Positions 28,088-38,366 of a stretch of 64,000 nt of DNA are shown here, in pieces. The translations under genes were made by a program, and so were the position numbers. Within the stretch, counting starts at the first letter, position 1. Every line of letters begins with the position of its first letter. Origin of the DNA: Marinobacter sp. B9-2 (lineage in GTDB: Bacteria; Pseudomonadota; Gammaproteobacteria; Pseudomonadales; Oleiphilaceae); assembly GCA_003030785.1 (NCBI GenBank), contig PYVH01000003.1:2094-66093 (forward strand), given 5' to 3'. Under the pieces are notes generated by a model. That model made no database searches. It was not told the DNA's origin and was given only the letters and a program-made list of their open reading frames with translations.

Positions 28088-28843
28088 TTGATTGATGGCC
28101 GAATTCTAGCAAAAATCACCGAATACAGCAGTCTGGCGGCTGGCCAGCGCTCCATTTCTTTTTGGATCGAGCTCATCATCTTAAACTTCGACAAGCGCAA
28201 CGATCAGCAATTCCCGGTACTGATACTGGCTGCAGGTGCTTCCAGTCGCCTTGGCCGGCCCAAAGCCCTGTTGCCCCTGATGCCTGGCAACCGGGCAGAG
28301 ACGGATTCCCGCAACCATACGCTTCTGGACGCCGCCATTGGCCAGGGCCGGGTCTTGAGCCCGGATGTCCGGGTAGTGTGCGGGGCCTGGTATCCCCTGA
28401 TCCGGTTTCGTTGTCGACGCCAGCCTTCCTCCTGGCTGCGGGCGCCGGACTGGCACGAGGGAATGTCGGCATCGCTGTCTGCGGGCCTTCGAAGCCTGGG
28501 GCCGGCGGTGAAGGGCGTTTTTGTTCTGGTGGCAGACCAGCCGCTGCTGGATCTTAACGCTCTTGCAGCTTTTGGCAAGGCGGCCCGCTGCGTACCGGAG
28601 CAGCCCATTGCCGCAGATTATGGTGGCCGACCAGGCGTGCCGGCCTACTTACCGCGTTGGCTCTGGCCACTGGTACTGGATCTGGAGGGGGATAGGGGCG
28701 CCGGGCGCCTGCTGGCAGAGGTGCGGGCAACCCGGGTAGACATTCCGGGGGTCCATGACGATGTGGACACCCCCGCAGACTGGCGCAGAATCCGGGAGCT
28801 GCTCAGCCGAACAGGCCCGACAGCCAGGCAATCCCGACGCTGA
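28088..28843 (+). CDS. MobA-like nucleotidyltransferase
   Basis: The conserved domain starts near 28214 with [21 protein letters not shown], and includes [13 protein letters not shown] and a C-terminal [10 protein letters not shown]. This is the MobA/MocA family that joins CTP or GTP to molybdopterin, or a related nucleotidyl transfer. The start is uncertain: no ATG lies in frame between the domain and the neighbour, and TTG 28088 is the first usual start, with no clear ribosome site. The N-terminal 40 residues are therefore doubtful. Its end overlaps the response regulator gene by 41 bases. Molybdenum or quinone relatives are not nearby. Confidence 0.65.
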   Translation: MIDGRILAKITEYSSLAAGQRSISFWIELIILNFDKRNDQQFPVLILAAGASSRLGRPKALLPLMPGNRAETDSRNHTLLDAAIGQGRVLSPDVRVVCGAWYPLIRFRCRRQPSSWLRAPDWHEGMSASLSAGLRSLGPAVKGVFVLVADQPLLDLNALAAFGKAARCVPEQPIAADYGGRPGVPAYLPRWLWPLVLDLEGDRGAGRLLAEVRATRVDIPGVHDDVDTPADWRRIRELLSRTGPTARQSRR

Positions 28844-29897
28844 AGATCCCGAGGCTCACGGCAAGGCCAATGGTGTAGATCCGCGACGCCGCTGAACGCT
28901 GCTGGGCAACAAACAGGTCGATTGTGCGCTGGGCAATGTCTTCGGCTGTTTCCCGGGAAATCTCGTGGGCCTGCTGAATGGCCTCGGATTGCAGGGTCTG
29001 CCAGAACTCCGTATCAATCGTCTGAACACTGGTGATGTGGTCTTTCAGCTCGGCCATGTGTTCACCGGTAAAGCCAGAGTTCTTTTTCAGTTCCTTCTTG
29101 AGCACTGCCAGCTCGCTCCCGAGGTTGAGGTTGACCTCGGCGGCGACTTCGTCGCGCAGGTTTTTGGTGCGCTCGTCGACCATGTCGGTAAGGGCGTTCA
29201 GGCGTTCCTCGATAGCCGCGTCCTGTTTGCTGCGGGATTCGTCCAGAGCCCGCTTCAAATGGTCGAACTGTTCGTCGAAGAGTGAGCTGAGCAGTTCGTG
29301 CAGGCGGTTGTTGATGTGGGTTTTGACCGCGGAACGGGCAATCTGCTCAATGAGCTCGCTGGTCAGCGGAACTACATTGGCTTGTGGGTTGCCGCGACCG
29401 GCTGAATCGCCGGTCTTGGGCGACAGTTCCACCGACGCATCTGCTGGCACGTTCAGCAGTTCGTCCTCGTCCCCCGGGGAAGCGGCCGTTTCAGCGGGCG
29501 GTTCCGGCAGGGTTCCACCTGTAACATCGCTGGCCAGCTGATCAAGAACTTCTCTGAGTCCCTCGGTTTGCGGTGGCTTGGTCAGGATGTTGTAAACACC
29601 AAAGTTCCTCGCTTCTTCCATAAACGAGGACGATTTCTTGGATGTGCACATGATGATGGGGATGCCGGCGGTCTCGGGATTGTCCTTGATGGCCTTGGTG
29701 GCTTCCACGCCATTCATTCCGGGCATCAGGTGGTCCATGAAGATAACATCCGGACGGCCATAACTGTTGAGGAAATCCAGGGCTTCTTCGGCCGAGCCAG
29801 CCATGTTGACTTCCATATCGCGACTCTCCAGCAGTTTGCTCAGGGCAAATCGTGCCACCTTGGAGTCATCTACCAGCAGAGCGTTTTTGATCGCCAT
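28803..29897 (-). CDS. tail-anchored response regulator with coiled coil
   Basis: A 364-residue protein. Residues 5-125 are a receiver domain: acidic pair VDD at 9-11, phospho-acceptor D55 in [15 protein letters not shown] near 85 and the conserved Lys of ILTKPP near 107. No DNA-binding or enzymatic output domain follows. Instead there is a Pro/Glu linker (about 125-170), a long helical and coiled-coil stretch (about 180-330), and one C-terminal membrane helix (about 345-362) with a five-residue tail. It therefore looks membrane-tethered with the receiver in the cytoplasm. No histidine kinase is adjacent. Partner and output are unknown to me. Confidence 0.75.
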   Translation of the reverse strand: MAIKNALLVDDSKVARFALSKLLESRDMEVNMAGSAEEALDFLNSYGRPDVIFMDHLMPGMNGVEATKAIKDNPETAGIPIIMCTSKKSSSFMEEARNFGVYNILTKPPQTEGLREVLDQLASDVTGGTLPEPPAETAASPGDEDELLNVPADASVELSPKTGDSAGRGNPQANVVPLTSELIEQIARSAVKTHINNRLHELLSSLFDEQFDHLKRALDESRSKQDAAIEERLNALTDMVDERTKNLRDEVAAEVNLNLGSELAVLKKELKKNSGFTGEHMAELKDHITSVQTIDTEFWQTLQSEAIQQAHEISRETAEDIAQRTIDLFVAQQRSAASRIYTIGLAVSLGIFSVGIAWLSGLFG

Positions 29898-29949
29898 GTC
29901 ACTACCTCAATCGTTTACTGCAAACGCGTTTGTTATCGGGCCGTTGTGA

Positions 29950-31269
29950 TTACCAGCCTTCCAGTTTCGGGCACTCGGTGGCCCGGTAGCTCTTGTCCCG
30001 ATAACAGACACCGGGTTCAGTGGTTCGGGCAGTGAAAATCTCCCCTGCCGCCGTGGTCAGGCGTACCTGTCCGTAAGGCTCGCCATGACGGAAAGTGGCT
30101 TCGATCGAGCTGCCATTGGGGTTCTTTAACAACCCCTTGCCATGAAACTTCCCTTCGATGTACTGGCCTTCGTATTTCTTGCCGCTGGCAAAGACCTCGG
30201 CCCCGGTGCCGTGGAAGGCGCCGTTGGAGAACTCGCCTTCGTAGTGGCGCCCGTCAGGGTAGGTCAGTGTGCCGCTGCCGTGGAATTCATCGTTCCGGAA
30301 GCCGCCAACATAGAGCATGCCGTCTGCAGTGGTCAGGGAGCCGTGGCCGTTTAACTGTCCGTCCTGCCAGTGGCCGGTCAATATGTCGCCGTTTGCCATT
30401 GTCAGGGTGCCTTTGCCATTGAACTGGTCGGCCCGGAATTCGCCGGAGTAGCGGGAGCCGTCGGCACTGCGCCACTCACCTTCGCCCTCGCGCTTGCCGG
30501 CCGACCAGCCTCCCTCGTAACGGCTGCCATCGGGATACCAAGCAGTGCCCTGGCCGTGGAATTGGCCGTCGACAAAATGGCCCTCGTAGCGCAGGCCATC
30601 GGCATCCTGATAGGTGCCGTCACCGGTTTTCACGCCGCCAATCCAGGCGCCGTTACGGTAATTCACGGTGGTGAAGGCTTCCAGCTTGCCCGCCAGGGTC
30701 ATCTCGTTACCGGCTTCCAGGGCAACCGTACGGTTCCAGGGCTTGAAGCCGGGTTTGCTGATGGTGACCTCGTACCGGCCCGGATCCAGCTTCAGATCCA
30801 GTCGGGTCGCGCCATATTCCTTGCCATTAATGGTGACCTGATCGCCGACTACATTGGAGCGGAGCACTAGCAGAGCCTGCGTTGGGGGTTGCGGTTGCTG
30901 CTGTTTTGCGGTTTTTTTCTGAGTTGTAGGGGCTGCGTCTGTGCGCGTTGCCATCGCTGCCGGCGGTTCAGCTACTGCCAGTACCTCCGGGTTCTCCGGC
31001 ATGGGTGGAACGGTAAATGGAGTAGTGTCGACCACGGGTGAACGAACTTCCGGGGCAGGTGGCTCGGCTTTGGCGGATACTTTGGAAGCAGGTTCAGGTG
31101 GCGTGCTGGTTTCGGGTCTAGCGGCTTCGGCGGCAACCACCTGATCAGCGGCGGGCGGTTCGAAGGTTTCCGTTATCCGCAGATCATCCCGGACCGATGC
31201 GAACCCGGCGGTAACCAGCAGCATAAGCGCCAGGGCATTAACGAAAAGAAGCGGTCTGAAATCGACCAT
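29950..31269 (-). CDS. PEGA-domain and MORN-repeat exported protein
   Basis: A 439-residue protein with an N-terminal signal or anchor (residues 6-24), a long Pro/Ala/Glu-rich low-complexity spacer to about 125, a PEGA domain near 130-195 (VTINGKEYGATRLDLKLDPG ... GFKPW), then eight 23-residue MORN repeats (pattern YEGxFxxGxFHGxGTxxxPDG) to about 405. MORN repeats bind lipids or proteins and often serve as scaffolds; PEGA is found at cell envelopes. It is probably an envelope scaffold. It lies 52 bases upstream of the response regulator on the same strand, so the two may share a transcript. Confidence 0.8.
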   Translation of the reverse strand: MVDFRPLLFVNALALMLLVTAGFASVRDDLRITETFEPPAADQVVAAEAARPETSTPPEPASKVSAKAEPPAPEVRSPVVDTTPFTVPPMPENPEVLAVAEPPAAMATRTDAAPTTQKKTAKQQQPQPPTQALLVLRSNVVGDQVTINGKEYGATRLDLKLDPGRYEVTISKPGFKPWNRTVALEAGNEMTLAGKLEAFTTVNYRNGAWIGGVKTGDGTYQDADGLRYEGHFVDGQFHGQGTAWYPDGSRYEGGWSAGKREGEGEWRSADGSRYSGEFRADQFNGKGTLTMANGDILTGHWQDGQLNGHGSLTTADGMLYVGGFRNDEFHGSGTLTYPDGRHYEGEFSNGAFHGTGAEVFASGKKYEGQYIEGKFHGKGLLKNPNGSSIEATFRHGEPYGQVRLTTAAGEIFTARTTEPGVCYRDKSYRATECPKLEGW

Positions 31270-31384
31270 GACGGAACCTCTTGATCCTGCATTCTTGGAA
31301 TTCTGTCTACCGCTTCATCTTACCCAGTGACTGCAACGGTATGTAACAGAAAGTGTCCGGGAGTTACCGAGAATGCAGGCCAAA

Positions 31385-31846
31385 TCACACTTTATCCGGA
31401 AGCTGGTCATGGTTAAGTTGCTCCCATGATCTCATGTACACATCGGCTTCGTATTCATAGGGTGATTTGAACGGGGTGAGCACGAAATCAAACACCAGGA
31501 AGAAAAACCCGATGGAAGCCCAGGCAATGACCAGCGTACTGATGGTGGTGGCTTGCACTTCCGGGTTGGAATCGACGAAGTTCTGCAGCAGTGGAATCAG
31601 GTCTGAAGCAAGCACAACCGGATTGAAGCTGGCCATTACGAACGGTACCCAGAAGGCGATAAAAACCGGGAAGAATCCGAACGACCAGAGCAAGCGGCGA
31701 AGCAGGTAAATGGCAACTTCCCGCCAGAAACGCTGTCTGATTTCCGGTACCTTTCGGATCCGGTCAAGATAACGACGGCGTTCTGCCCAGTAGGCGGCTA
31801 TTTCCGGGGCGTCAACAGCCTTTGATTGAGGTGCAGGTGTTGTCAT
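31385..31846 (-). CDS. small membrane protein of unknown function
   Basis: A 153-residue protein, unrecognised. A charged N-terminal part (AERRRYLDRIRKVPEIRQRFWREVAIYLLRRL) precedes two hydrophobic segments, about residues 57-80 and 105-125. The C-terminus is cytoplasm-like (FKSPYEYEADVYMRSWEQLNHD). ATG 31846 is chosen as a natural start; ATG 31885 would add 13 residues rich in His and Ser. It lies between the MORN gene and the divergent M16 peptidase. An inverted pair CCTGCATTCT / AGAATGCAGG (31286-31295, 31370-31379) lies between it and the MORN gene. Confidence 0.6.
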   Translation of the reverse strand: MTTPAPQSKAVDAPEIAAYWAERRRYLDRIRKVPEIRQRFWREVAIYLLRRLLWSFGFFPVFIAFWVPFVMASFNPVVLASDLIPLLQNFVDSNPEVQATTISTLVIAWASIGFFFLVFDFVLTPFKSPYEYEADVYMRSWEQLNHDQLPDKV

Positions 31847-31946
31847 GGACGGGTGGGGTACCTTATGGCTACGGGAGTGATGCATGATAATCGATACTAC
31901 GTGTTACCCTACAATTCTCCAATTGTTTAAAGACAGGATAGATTGA

Positions 31947-34871
31947 ATGGCTGCAGTGATCGACAACGCAACCCATCCGGCCTTTGAGAAGCTTCGCAGT
32001 CACCGGATCGACACGCTCAACCTTGAGGTTGAGGAGTATCGCCACAAAAAGACCGGCGCCCGGCACCTGCATCTGGCAGCCGATAACGACGAGAACGTAT
32101 TCTTCGTGGCGCTTCGGACTTTTCCGATGGATTCCACCGGCGTAGCCCACATTCTCGAACATACCGCACTGTGTGGCAGTGAGCGTTTTCCGGTTCGTGA
32201 CCCGTTCTTCATGATGATCCGGCGGTCACTGAACACCTTCATGAATGCCTTTACCAGCAGCGACTGGACCGCCTATCCGTTCGCCAGCATGAACCGGAAA
32301 GATTTCGACAACCTGTTGTCCGTTTATCTGGACTGCGTGTTCTTCTCCAAGCTGGATCCGCTGGATTTCGCCCAGGAAGGTCACCGCCTAGAGTTCGACA
32401 AGCCGGCGGATCCTTCGACCGATCTGGTGTATCGGGGCGTTGTCTACAACGAGATGAAAGGCGCCATGAGTTCGCCCACCTCTCAGCTATGGCAGAACCT
32501 GAGCAGTCATCTGTTCCCGACCACCACATATCACTACAACAGTGGCGGTGAGCCTGATCATATTGTCGACCTTAGCTACGACGACCTGCTGCAGTTCTAT
32601 CGCCATCACTACCACCCCAGCAATGCGATATTTGCCACCTATGGTGATATTCCGGCTCATGAGCACCATGAGAAGTTTGAAGAGCTGGCGCTGAAACGGT
32701 TCGACCGACTGGACATCGATCTGCCGGTTCGCGACGAGAAGCGCATGTTTGCGCCCGTGCGTGTGGAGCAGGGCTACGCTGTCAACGAAGGCGAGGGTAC
32801 CGACAACAAGACCCACATCGTGGTGGGCTGGCTGCTGGGCCACAGCTTTGATTTGCAGGGAAACCTGGAGGGGCAGCTGCTGTCTGCCGTTCTGCTGGAA
32901 AACAGTGCCTCGCCGCTGATGCGGGCCCTGGAAACCACGGACCTGGGGCATGCGCCGTCGCCCATGTGCGGGCTGGAAGATTCCAACCGTGAGATGACCT
33001 TTGTCTGCGGCATCGAAGGCAGTGAGCCGGACAAGCACAAGGATCTGGAAGCGCTGCTTGAGTCCACGCTTCTGAAGGTGGTGGAAGAGGGCGTCAGCGA
33101 GGAACGGCTGGAAGCCATCCTGCATCAGCTCGAGTTGCATCAGCGGGAAATCGCAGGTGATCAGTTCCCTTATGGTCTGCAGCTGATCATGAGCGCCATC
33201 GCGCCCATGGTGCACGGTGGAGACCCTGTGGAGCTGCTGGATCTGGAACCGGTTCTGGCAACGCTCCGGGAAAAGATCCGGGATCCGCAGTACGTGCCGG
33301 ATCTGATCCGCCGTAAGCTTCTGGAGAACCCACACCGGGTCACCCTGACTCTGCGTCCGGACGAAAAGCTCGAGTCCCGTCGCCAGGAGGCGATCCGTGA
33401 AGCCCTGGCCCGTCGCAAGGCCGAGCTGACCGACGATGACGTAAAGATGATTGTGGACCGGGCCAAGGCACTGGAAGAACGCCAGATGCAAAAGGATGAC
33501 GATTCCATCCTGCCCAAAGTGGATCTGTCTGATGTGCCGCTGCAGATGCCAGAGCCTGAAGGACGTTATGACGGCGATATTTCGGCGACCGTTTATGCCC
33601 GCGGTACCAATGGTCTGGTATACGAACAGATTGTTGTCCCGGTGCCGGCCCTGACCGAAGAGGAGCTGCTGCTGGTGCCGTATTACACCACCCTGATCTC
33701 CGAAGTGGGTTGTGGGGATCTGGACTACCTGCAGATGCAGGACCGTATTTCTGCGGAGTCCGGTGGTATCGGCGCAGCGTTCAGCGCCAAGGGCCGTATT
33801 GATGATGTTCAGGAATTGTCCGGATACATCATCTTCAACGGCAAGGCGCTGGCCCGTAATCGCAGTGAACTAACCCGGCTTCTGCGGGATGTCTACACAA
33901 GTGCCCGCTTCGATGAGAAAGAGCGGATCCGGGAGATCATTGCCCAGATCCGTGCCCGTCGCGAGCAGGCCGTAACCGGCAGTGGTCATGCCCTGGCCAT
34001 GGGCGCGGCGGCCCAGGGGATGAGCCCCGGAGCCTGGCTGTCGTTCCGGCTTGGTGGTCTTGCCGGTATTCGCGGCACCAAGCAGCTCGACCAGGCCCTG
34101 AAAGATCCGGAGGAATTGACAGCGCTGTGCGACAAGCTTTCCGCATTGCACAAGAAGATTGGCAACCAGGGCCGCGAGTTCCTGGTGATTGGCGAAGAAG
34201 ACCAGTTGCCGGCGATGGTTGATGATCTGAAGTCCTGCTGGCGAGACGCCTCCGAAGCGGGTGTCTCCGGCTGGAAAATGGAGCCGGTCAATTACACCAC
34301 CCGCGAGGCCTGGCTGACCTCCACCCAGGTCAACTTCTGTTCCAGGGCCTACAGCACCGTAGCCGTGGATCATCCGGATGCGGCGGCACTGACCGTGCTG
34401 GGTGGCTTCCTGCGCAATGGTTACCTGCACCGTGCCATCCGTGAAAAGGGCGGAGCGTACGGCGGTGGCGCCGGCCAGGACAGTGTGAACGGGACTTTCC
34501 GGTTCTTCTCCTACCGTGATCCGCGCCTGGAGGAAACGCTGGACGATTTCGACGCGGCCCTGGCGTGGCTGCAGGACAACGACCACGATTATCAGGAACT
34601 GGAAGAGTCCATTCTTGGTGTTATTGGCCAACTCGACAGGCCCCGGTCCCCCGCGGGTGCGGCCCGTCATGCCTTCCACAACAAGCTGTTTGGCCGTACC
34701 CCGGAACAGCGGGCGAGGTTCCGGGAGCGGGTGCTGTCGGTCACACTGGACGATCTGAAGCGCGTGGCGAGAACCTGGCTGGTGCCGGAGAAAGCCAGCA
34801 CCGCCGTGGTTACCAGCCCGGAAAACCGGGCCAGGGCGGAGAAGCTGGGCCTGGCTATTCAGGAGCTTTAG
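31947..34871 (+). CDS. M16C family zinc metallopeptidase (PreP-like)
   Basis: A 974-residue peptidase. The inverted zinc motif HILEH (HxxEH) is at about residues 68-72, followed by LCGSERFPVRDPF; the C-terminal half carries the paired inactive domain with REKGGAYGGGAG. The family (presequence protease / insulinase type) degrades peptides inside closing chambers. No signal peptide, so it is cytoplasmic. A weak AGGATAG ribosome site precedes ATG 31947. A perfect hairpin terminator follows at 34887. Confidence 0.88.
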   Translation: MAAVIDNATHPAFEKLRSHRIDTLNLEVEEYRHKKTGARHLHLAADNDENVFFVALRTFPMDSTGVAHILEHTALCGSERFPVRDPFFMMIRRSLNTFMNAFTSSDWTAYPFASMNRKDFDNLLSVYLDCVFFSKLDPLDFAQEGHRLEFDKPADPSTDLVYRGVVYNEMKGAMSSPTSQLWQNLSSHLFPTTTYHYNSGGEPDHIVDLSYDDLLQFYRHHYHPSNAIFATYGDIPAHEHHEKFEELALKRFDRLDIDLPVRDEKRMFAPVRVEQGYAVNEGEGTDNKTHIVVGWLLGHSFDLQGNLEGQLLSAVLLENSASPLMRALETTDLGHAPSPMCGLEDSNREMTFVCGIEGSEPDKHKDLEALLESTLLKVVEEGVSEERLEAILHQLELHQREIAGDQFPYGLQLIMSAIAPMVHGGDPVELLDLEPVLATLREKIRDPQYVPDLIRRKLLENPHRVTLTLRPDEKLESRRQEAIREALARRKAELTDDDVKMIVDRAKALEERQMQKDDDSILPKVDLSDVPLQMPEPEGRYDGDISATVYARGTNGLVYEQIVVPVPALTEEELLLVPYYTTLISEVGCGDLDYLQMQDRISAESGGIGAAFSAKGRIDDVQELSGYIIFNGKALARNRSELTRLLRDVYTSARFDEKERIREIIAQIRARREQAVTGSGHALAMGAAAQGMSPGAWLSFRLGGLAGIRGTKQLDQALKDPEELTALCDKLSALHKKIGNQGREFLVIGEEDQLPAMVDDLKSCWRDASEAGVSGWKMEPVNYTTREAWLTSTQVNFCSRAYSTVAVDHPDAAALTVLGGFLRNGYLHRAIREKGGAYGGGAGQDSVNGTFRFFSYRDPRLEETLDDFDAALAWLQDNDHDYQELEESILGVIGQLDRPRSPAGAARHAFHNKLFGRTPEQRARFRERVLSVTLDDLKRVARTWLVPEKASTAVVTSPENRARAEKLGLAIQEL

Positions 34872-34886
34872 AGCGGGCCTTGAATT

Positions 34887-34926
34887 CGGGGTCAGATGAC
34901 GTGTTCATCTGACCCCGTTTTGCTTT
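34887..34926 (+). terminator. terminator of the M16 peptidase gene
   Basis: CGGGGTCAGATGA (34887-34899) pairs perfectly with TCATCTGACCCCG (34905-34917), loop CGTGT, followed by TTTTGCTTTT. Best copy of a family with related hairpins at 18507 and 27170. Confidence 0.9.
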
Positions 34927-34967
34927 TCCCCCATCCATTCTGATCCTTTCCCGGGTCTTTGATGCCC

Positions 34968-35783
34968 TTAGCGGTGTCTCTTCAGCCCTGTTGTCACCAT
35001 GATTCGGGTGGAGATTTCCTCCACCGAATAGGCCGTGGTGTTCAGGTAGGGAATCCGTTCACGCCGGTACATCAACTCGATTTCTTCAATCTCATGCATG
35101 CACTGCTTTATGGATGAGTAGCGGGAATTCGGCCGGCGCTCGTTGCGTATGGTCGCCAGGCGCTCCGGATCGATGGTCAGCCCGAAAATCTTCTCTTTGT
35201 GCGGTTTGAGCGCTTTGGGGATCTGCTGGTCCGCAAGATCTTCTTCCGTAATCGGGTAGTTCGCCGCCTTCACACCATATTGCAGTGCCAGATAGAGGCA
35301 GGTGGGCGTTTTCCCGCTTCGGGAGGCTCCCACGAGGATCAGATCGGCTTCATCGTAATGCCGCGTGCGCGCGCCATCGTCGTTATCCAGCGCAAAGTTC
35401 ACCGCATTGATCCGGCGCTCATAACTCCCTTCGTTGTTGATGGCATGGGACTTACCCACGGTGTACGAAGAGGAGGATTGCAGCTCTTGCTCCAGGGGTT
35501 TGAGAAAGGTCCCGAAAATATCCACCATGAAGCCTTCGGCGGTGGCGATGATTTCCCGGATATCGCTGTTTACAATGGTGTCGAATACCAGCGGGCGGGC
35601 GCCATCTGTCTCGGCCGCCTTGTTGATTCGTTTCACCATTTCCCGGGCTTTTTCTTCGTCCGCAATATAGGGAACGGTGACCCGTTCAAATTCGATCTTC
35701 TCGAACTGGGCCAGAAGACTGTGCCCCAGTGCTTCGGCTGTCAGGCCGGTGCCATCAGAAATGAAAAAAGCAGTGCGTTTCAT
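34968..35783 (-). CDS. ppsR: phosphoenolpyruvate synthase regulatory protein PpsR
   Basis: A 271-residue bifunctional kinase/phosphotransferase-type regulator (DUF299) that inactivates PEP synthase by ADP-dependent phosphorylation and reactivates it by Pi-dependent dephosphorylation. The start [19 protein letters not shown] and the P-loop-like [12 protein letters not shown] are visible. It is divergent from its target ppsA, separated by 180 bases, as in other gammaproteobacteria. Its leader contains three imperfect 8-base repeats (35796-35819) that read as repeated AAGGA sites on the minus strand. Confidence 0.95.
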   Translation of the reverse strand: MKRTAFFISDGTGLTAEALGHSLLAQFEKIEFERVTVPYIADEEKAREMVKRINKAAETDGARPLVFDTIVNSDIREIIATAEGFMVDIFGTFLKPLEQELQSSSSYTVGKSHAINNEGSYERRINAVNFALDNDDGARTRHYDEADLILVGASRSGKTPTCLYLALQYGVKAANYPITEEDLADQQIPKALKPHKEKIFGLTIDPERLATIRNERRPNSRYSSIKQCMHEIEEIELMYRRERIPYLNTTAYSVEEISTRIMVTTGLKRHR

Positions 35784-35963
35784 GCTGTATCGTCCGGTTC
35801 CTTGGTTCCTTGATTCCTGGCTTGGTGGCCTAGGTAATTTCCGCAGGTTACAGTATCATACACGCCAAGTTCGAGACTCCGCAGTGGATATTGTCTGCTT
35901 TTACTGCTTGATACCGCTGGCCCGATTTTGCTCTTAGCTTTACAGACTCAAGGGAGACATGCT

Positions 35964-38336
35964 TTGGAAGATTACATTATCTGGTTTGATCACCTGGGAA
36001 TGTCCGACGTCGATCGGGTAGGCGGAAAGAACGCCTCACTCGGCGAAATGATCAGTAATCTCGCCAACGCAGGTGTTACCGTTCCGGGTGGCTTTGCTAC
36101 CACAGCACATGCCTATCGTGAATTCCTGGCCACCGATGGGTTAAAGGAGCGGATTGACGAGGCTCTGGATGCCCTGGACATCAATGATGTTAACGAACTG
36201 GCCCGGGTTGGCTCGAAAATCCGCCAGTGGATCATCGAAACGCCATTTCCGGACGTTCTGGAAAATGCCCTGAAAGAATCGTTTGCCGCCCTGCAGGATG
36301 GCAACGAGCACATGGCGGTCGCGGTTCGTTCCTCTGCGACCGCAGAAGATCTGCCCGATGCCTCGTTCGCCGGCCAGCAGGAAACCTTCCTGAACGTGGT
36401 GGGCCTTGAGCAGGTTCGCACCTCTGTGAAGGAGGTTTTTGCATCTCTGTTTAATGATCGCGCCATTTCCTACCGCGTGCACCACGGTTTCGACCACAAG
36501 ATGGTGGCGCTGTCAGCCGGCATCCAGAAGATGGTGCGCAGTGAAACGGCCGCCAGTGGCGTTATGTTCACCCTGGATACCGAATCCGGCTTCCGTGACG
36601 TGGTGTTTGTAACCGCTTCCTACGGCCTGGGTGAGACCGTTGTGCAGGGTGCCGTGAACCCCGATGAATTCTACGTGCACAAGCCCACTCTCGAGGCTGA
36701 CAGGCCTGCCGTTCTGCGTCGGAACCTGGGCAGCAAGGCCATCAAGATGGTTTACCACACCAAGCCTGGTGAAGGTGAGTTTGTAGAAACGGTGAAGGTC
36801 GAACAGGAAGACCGGAACCGCTTCTGCATCACCGATGCCGAGGTGGAAGACCTGGCCCGCCAGGCCATGATTATCGAGAAGCACTACCAGCGCCCGATGG
36901 ACATCGAATGGGCCAAAGATGGTGACGACGGCAAGATCTATATCGTTCAGGCCCGCCCTGAGACGGTAAAGAGCCGTGCTTCCGCCAATGTGATGGAGCG
37001 TTACCTTCTTAAAGAAACCGGCAATATCCTGGTGGAAGGCCGGAGTATCGGCCACAAGATCGGTAGTGGGCCGGTGAAGATCATTACCAGTATCAAGGAA
37101 ATGGACCGTGTTCAGGCCGGCGATGTGCTGGTCACCGACATGACCGACCCGGACTGGGAACCGGTTATGAAACGGGCCTCCGCCATTGTTACCGATCGCG
37201 GTGGCCGTACCTGCCACGCGGCCATCATTGCCCGCGAGCTGGGTATTCCGGCCGTGGTTGGTTGCGGCGATGCCACCGAGTTGCTCACCGATGGCCAGGA
37301 AGTGACGGTTTCCTGCGCCGAAGGTGATACCGGCATGATCTATGAAGGTTCCCTGGATTTCGAACTGCGGGAGAACACCGTGGACTCGATGCCCAACATA
37401 CCGTTCAAGATCATGATGAACGTGGGCAACCCCGACCGTGCCTTTGACTTCCAGGCGCTGCCCAACGAGGGCGTGGGGCTGGCACGGCTGGAGTTCATCA
37501 TTAACCGGATGATCGGCGTTCACCCCAAGGCACTGCTGAACTTTGACGGACTGCCCCGGGATATCAAGCAGACCGTCGAAAAACGCATTTCCGGCTACAG
37601 TTCCCCGGTGGATTTCTACGTCGACAAGCTGGTGGAGGGTATCTCTACACTGGCCGCTGCATTCGCGCCGAAGAAGGTGATCGTGCGGTTGTCGGATTTC
37701 AAATCCAACGAGTACGCCAACCTGATCGGCGGCACCCTGTACGAGCCGGACGAGGAAAACCCGATGCTCGGTTTCCGGGGTGCTTCCCGCTACATCTCTG
37801 ACACCTTCCGGGACTGCTTCGAGCTGGAATGCCGCGCCCTGAAGAAAGTGCGCAACGAGATGGGCCTGACCAATGTGGAAGTCATGGTTCCGTTTGTGCG
37901 CACCGTGGGCGAGGCAGAGCAGGTAGTGAATCTGCTCGCGGAAAACGGCCTCAAGCGCGGTGACAACGGTCTGCGGGTGATCATGATGTGCGAGCTGCCG
38001 GCCAATGCGTTGCTGGCGGATCAGTTCCTGGAGCACTTTGACGGCTTCTCCATCGGCTCCAACGATCTGACCCAACTGACGCTGGGGCTGGACCGGGATT
38101 CCGGAATCATTGCCCATCTGTTCGACGAGCGTAACGATGCGGTCAAGGCGTTGTTGTCCAATGCTATCCAGGCCTGCAAGAAAGCCGGCAAGTACATCGG
38201 GATCTGCGGGCAGGGGCCATCGGACCACCCGGATCTTGCCAAGTGGCTGATGGATGAGGGCATCGATACGGTGTCACTGAACCCGGATTCGGTATTGGAT
38301 ACCTGGTTCTTCCTGGCCGACGAAAAAATCGACTGA
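35964..38336 (+). CDS. ppsA: phosphoenolpyruvate synthase
   Basis: A 790-residue enzyme turning pyruvate, ATP and water into PEP, AMP and phosphate for gluconeogenesis. N-terminal ATP-grasp [10 protein letters not shown] and [23 protein letters not shown]; phospho-histidine in [17 protein letters not shown]-terminal PEP-binding [14 protein letters not shown] 35964 aligns with the family N-terminus and has AAGGGAG 8 bases before it; the longer frame to 35928 is not needed. Regulated by PpsR; rraA follows 30 bases later and may be co-transcribed. Confidence 0.96.
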   Translation: MEDYIIWFDHLGMSDVDRVGGKNASLGEMISNLANAGVTVPGGFATTAHAYREFLATDGLKERIDEALDALDINDVNELARVGSKIRQWIIETPFPDVLENALKESFAALQDGNEHMAVAVRSSATAEDLPDASFAGQQETFLNVVGLEQVRTSVKEVFASLFNDRAISYRVHHGFDHKMVALSAGIQKMVRSETAASGVMFTLDTESGFRDVVFVTASYGLGETVVQGAVNPDEFYVHKPTLEADRPAVLRRNLGSKAIKMVYHTKPGEGEFVETVKVEQEDRNRFCITDAEVEDLARQAMIIEKHYQRPMDIEWAKDGDDGKIYIVQARPETVKSRASANVMERYLLKETGNILVEGRSIGHKIGSGPVKIITSIKEMDRVQAGDVLVTDMTDPDWEPVMKRASAIVTDRGGRTCHAAIIARELGIPAVVGCGDATELLTDGQEVTVSCAEGDTGMIYEGSLDFELRENTVDSMPNIPFKIMMNVGNPDRAFDFQALPNEGVGLARLEFIINRMIGVHPKALLNFDGLPRDIKQTVEKRISGYSSPVDFYVDKLVEGISTLAAAFAPKKVIVRLSDFKSNEYANLIGGTLYEPDEENPMLGFRGASRYISDTFRDCFELECRALKKVRNEMGLTNVEVMVPFVRTVGEAEQVVNLLAENGLKRGDNGLRVIMMCELPANALLADQFLEHFDGFSIGSNDLTQLTLGLDRDSGIIAHLFDERNDAVKALLSNAIQACKKAGKYIGICGQGPSDHPDLAKWLMDEGIDTVSLNPDSVLDTWFFLADEKID

Positions 38337-38366
38337 GTTCATTTCCAGCATAAGGAGAGCGACAAC

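Noticed and set aside
36513-38228. 571-codon minus-strand open frame opposite ppsA
   Set aside because: Antisense to the well conserved PpsA; high-GC third-position bias explains its length.
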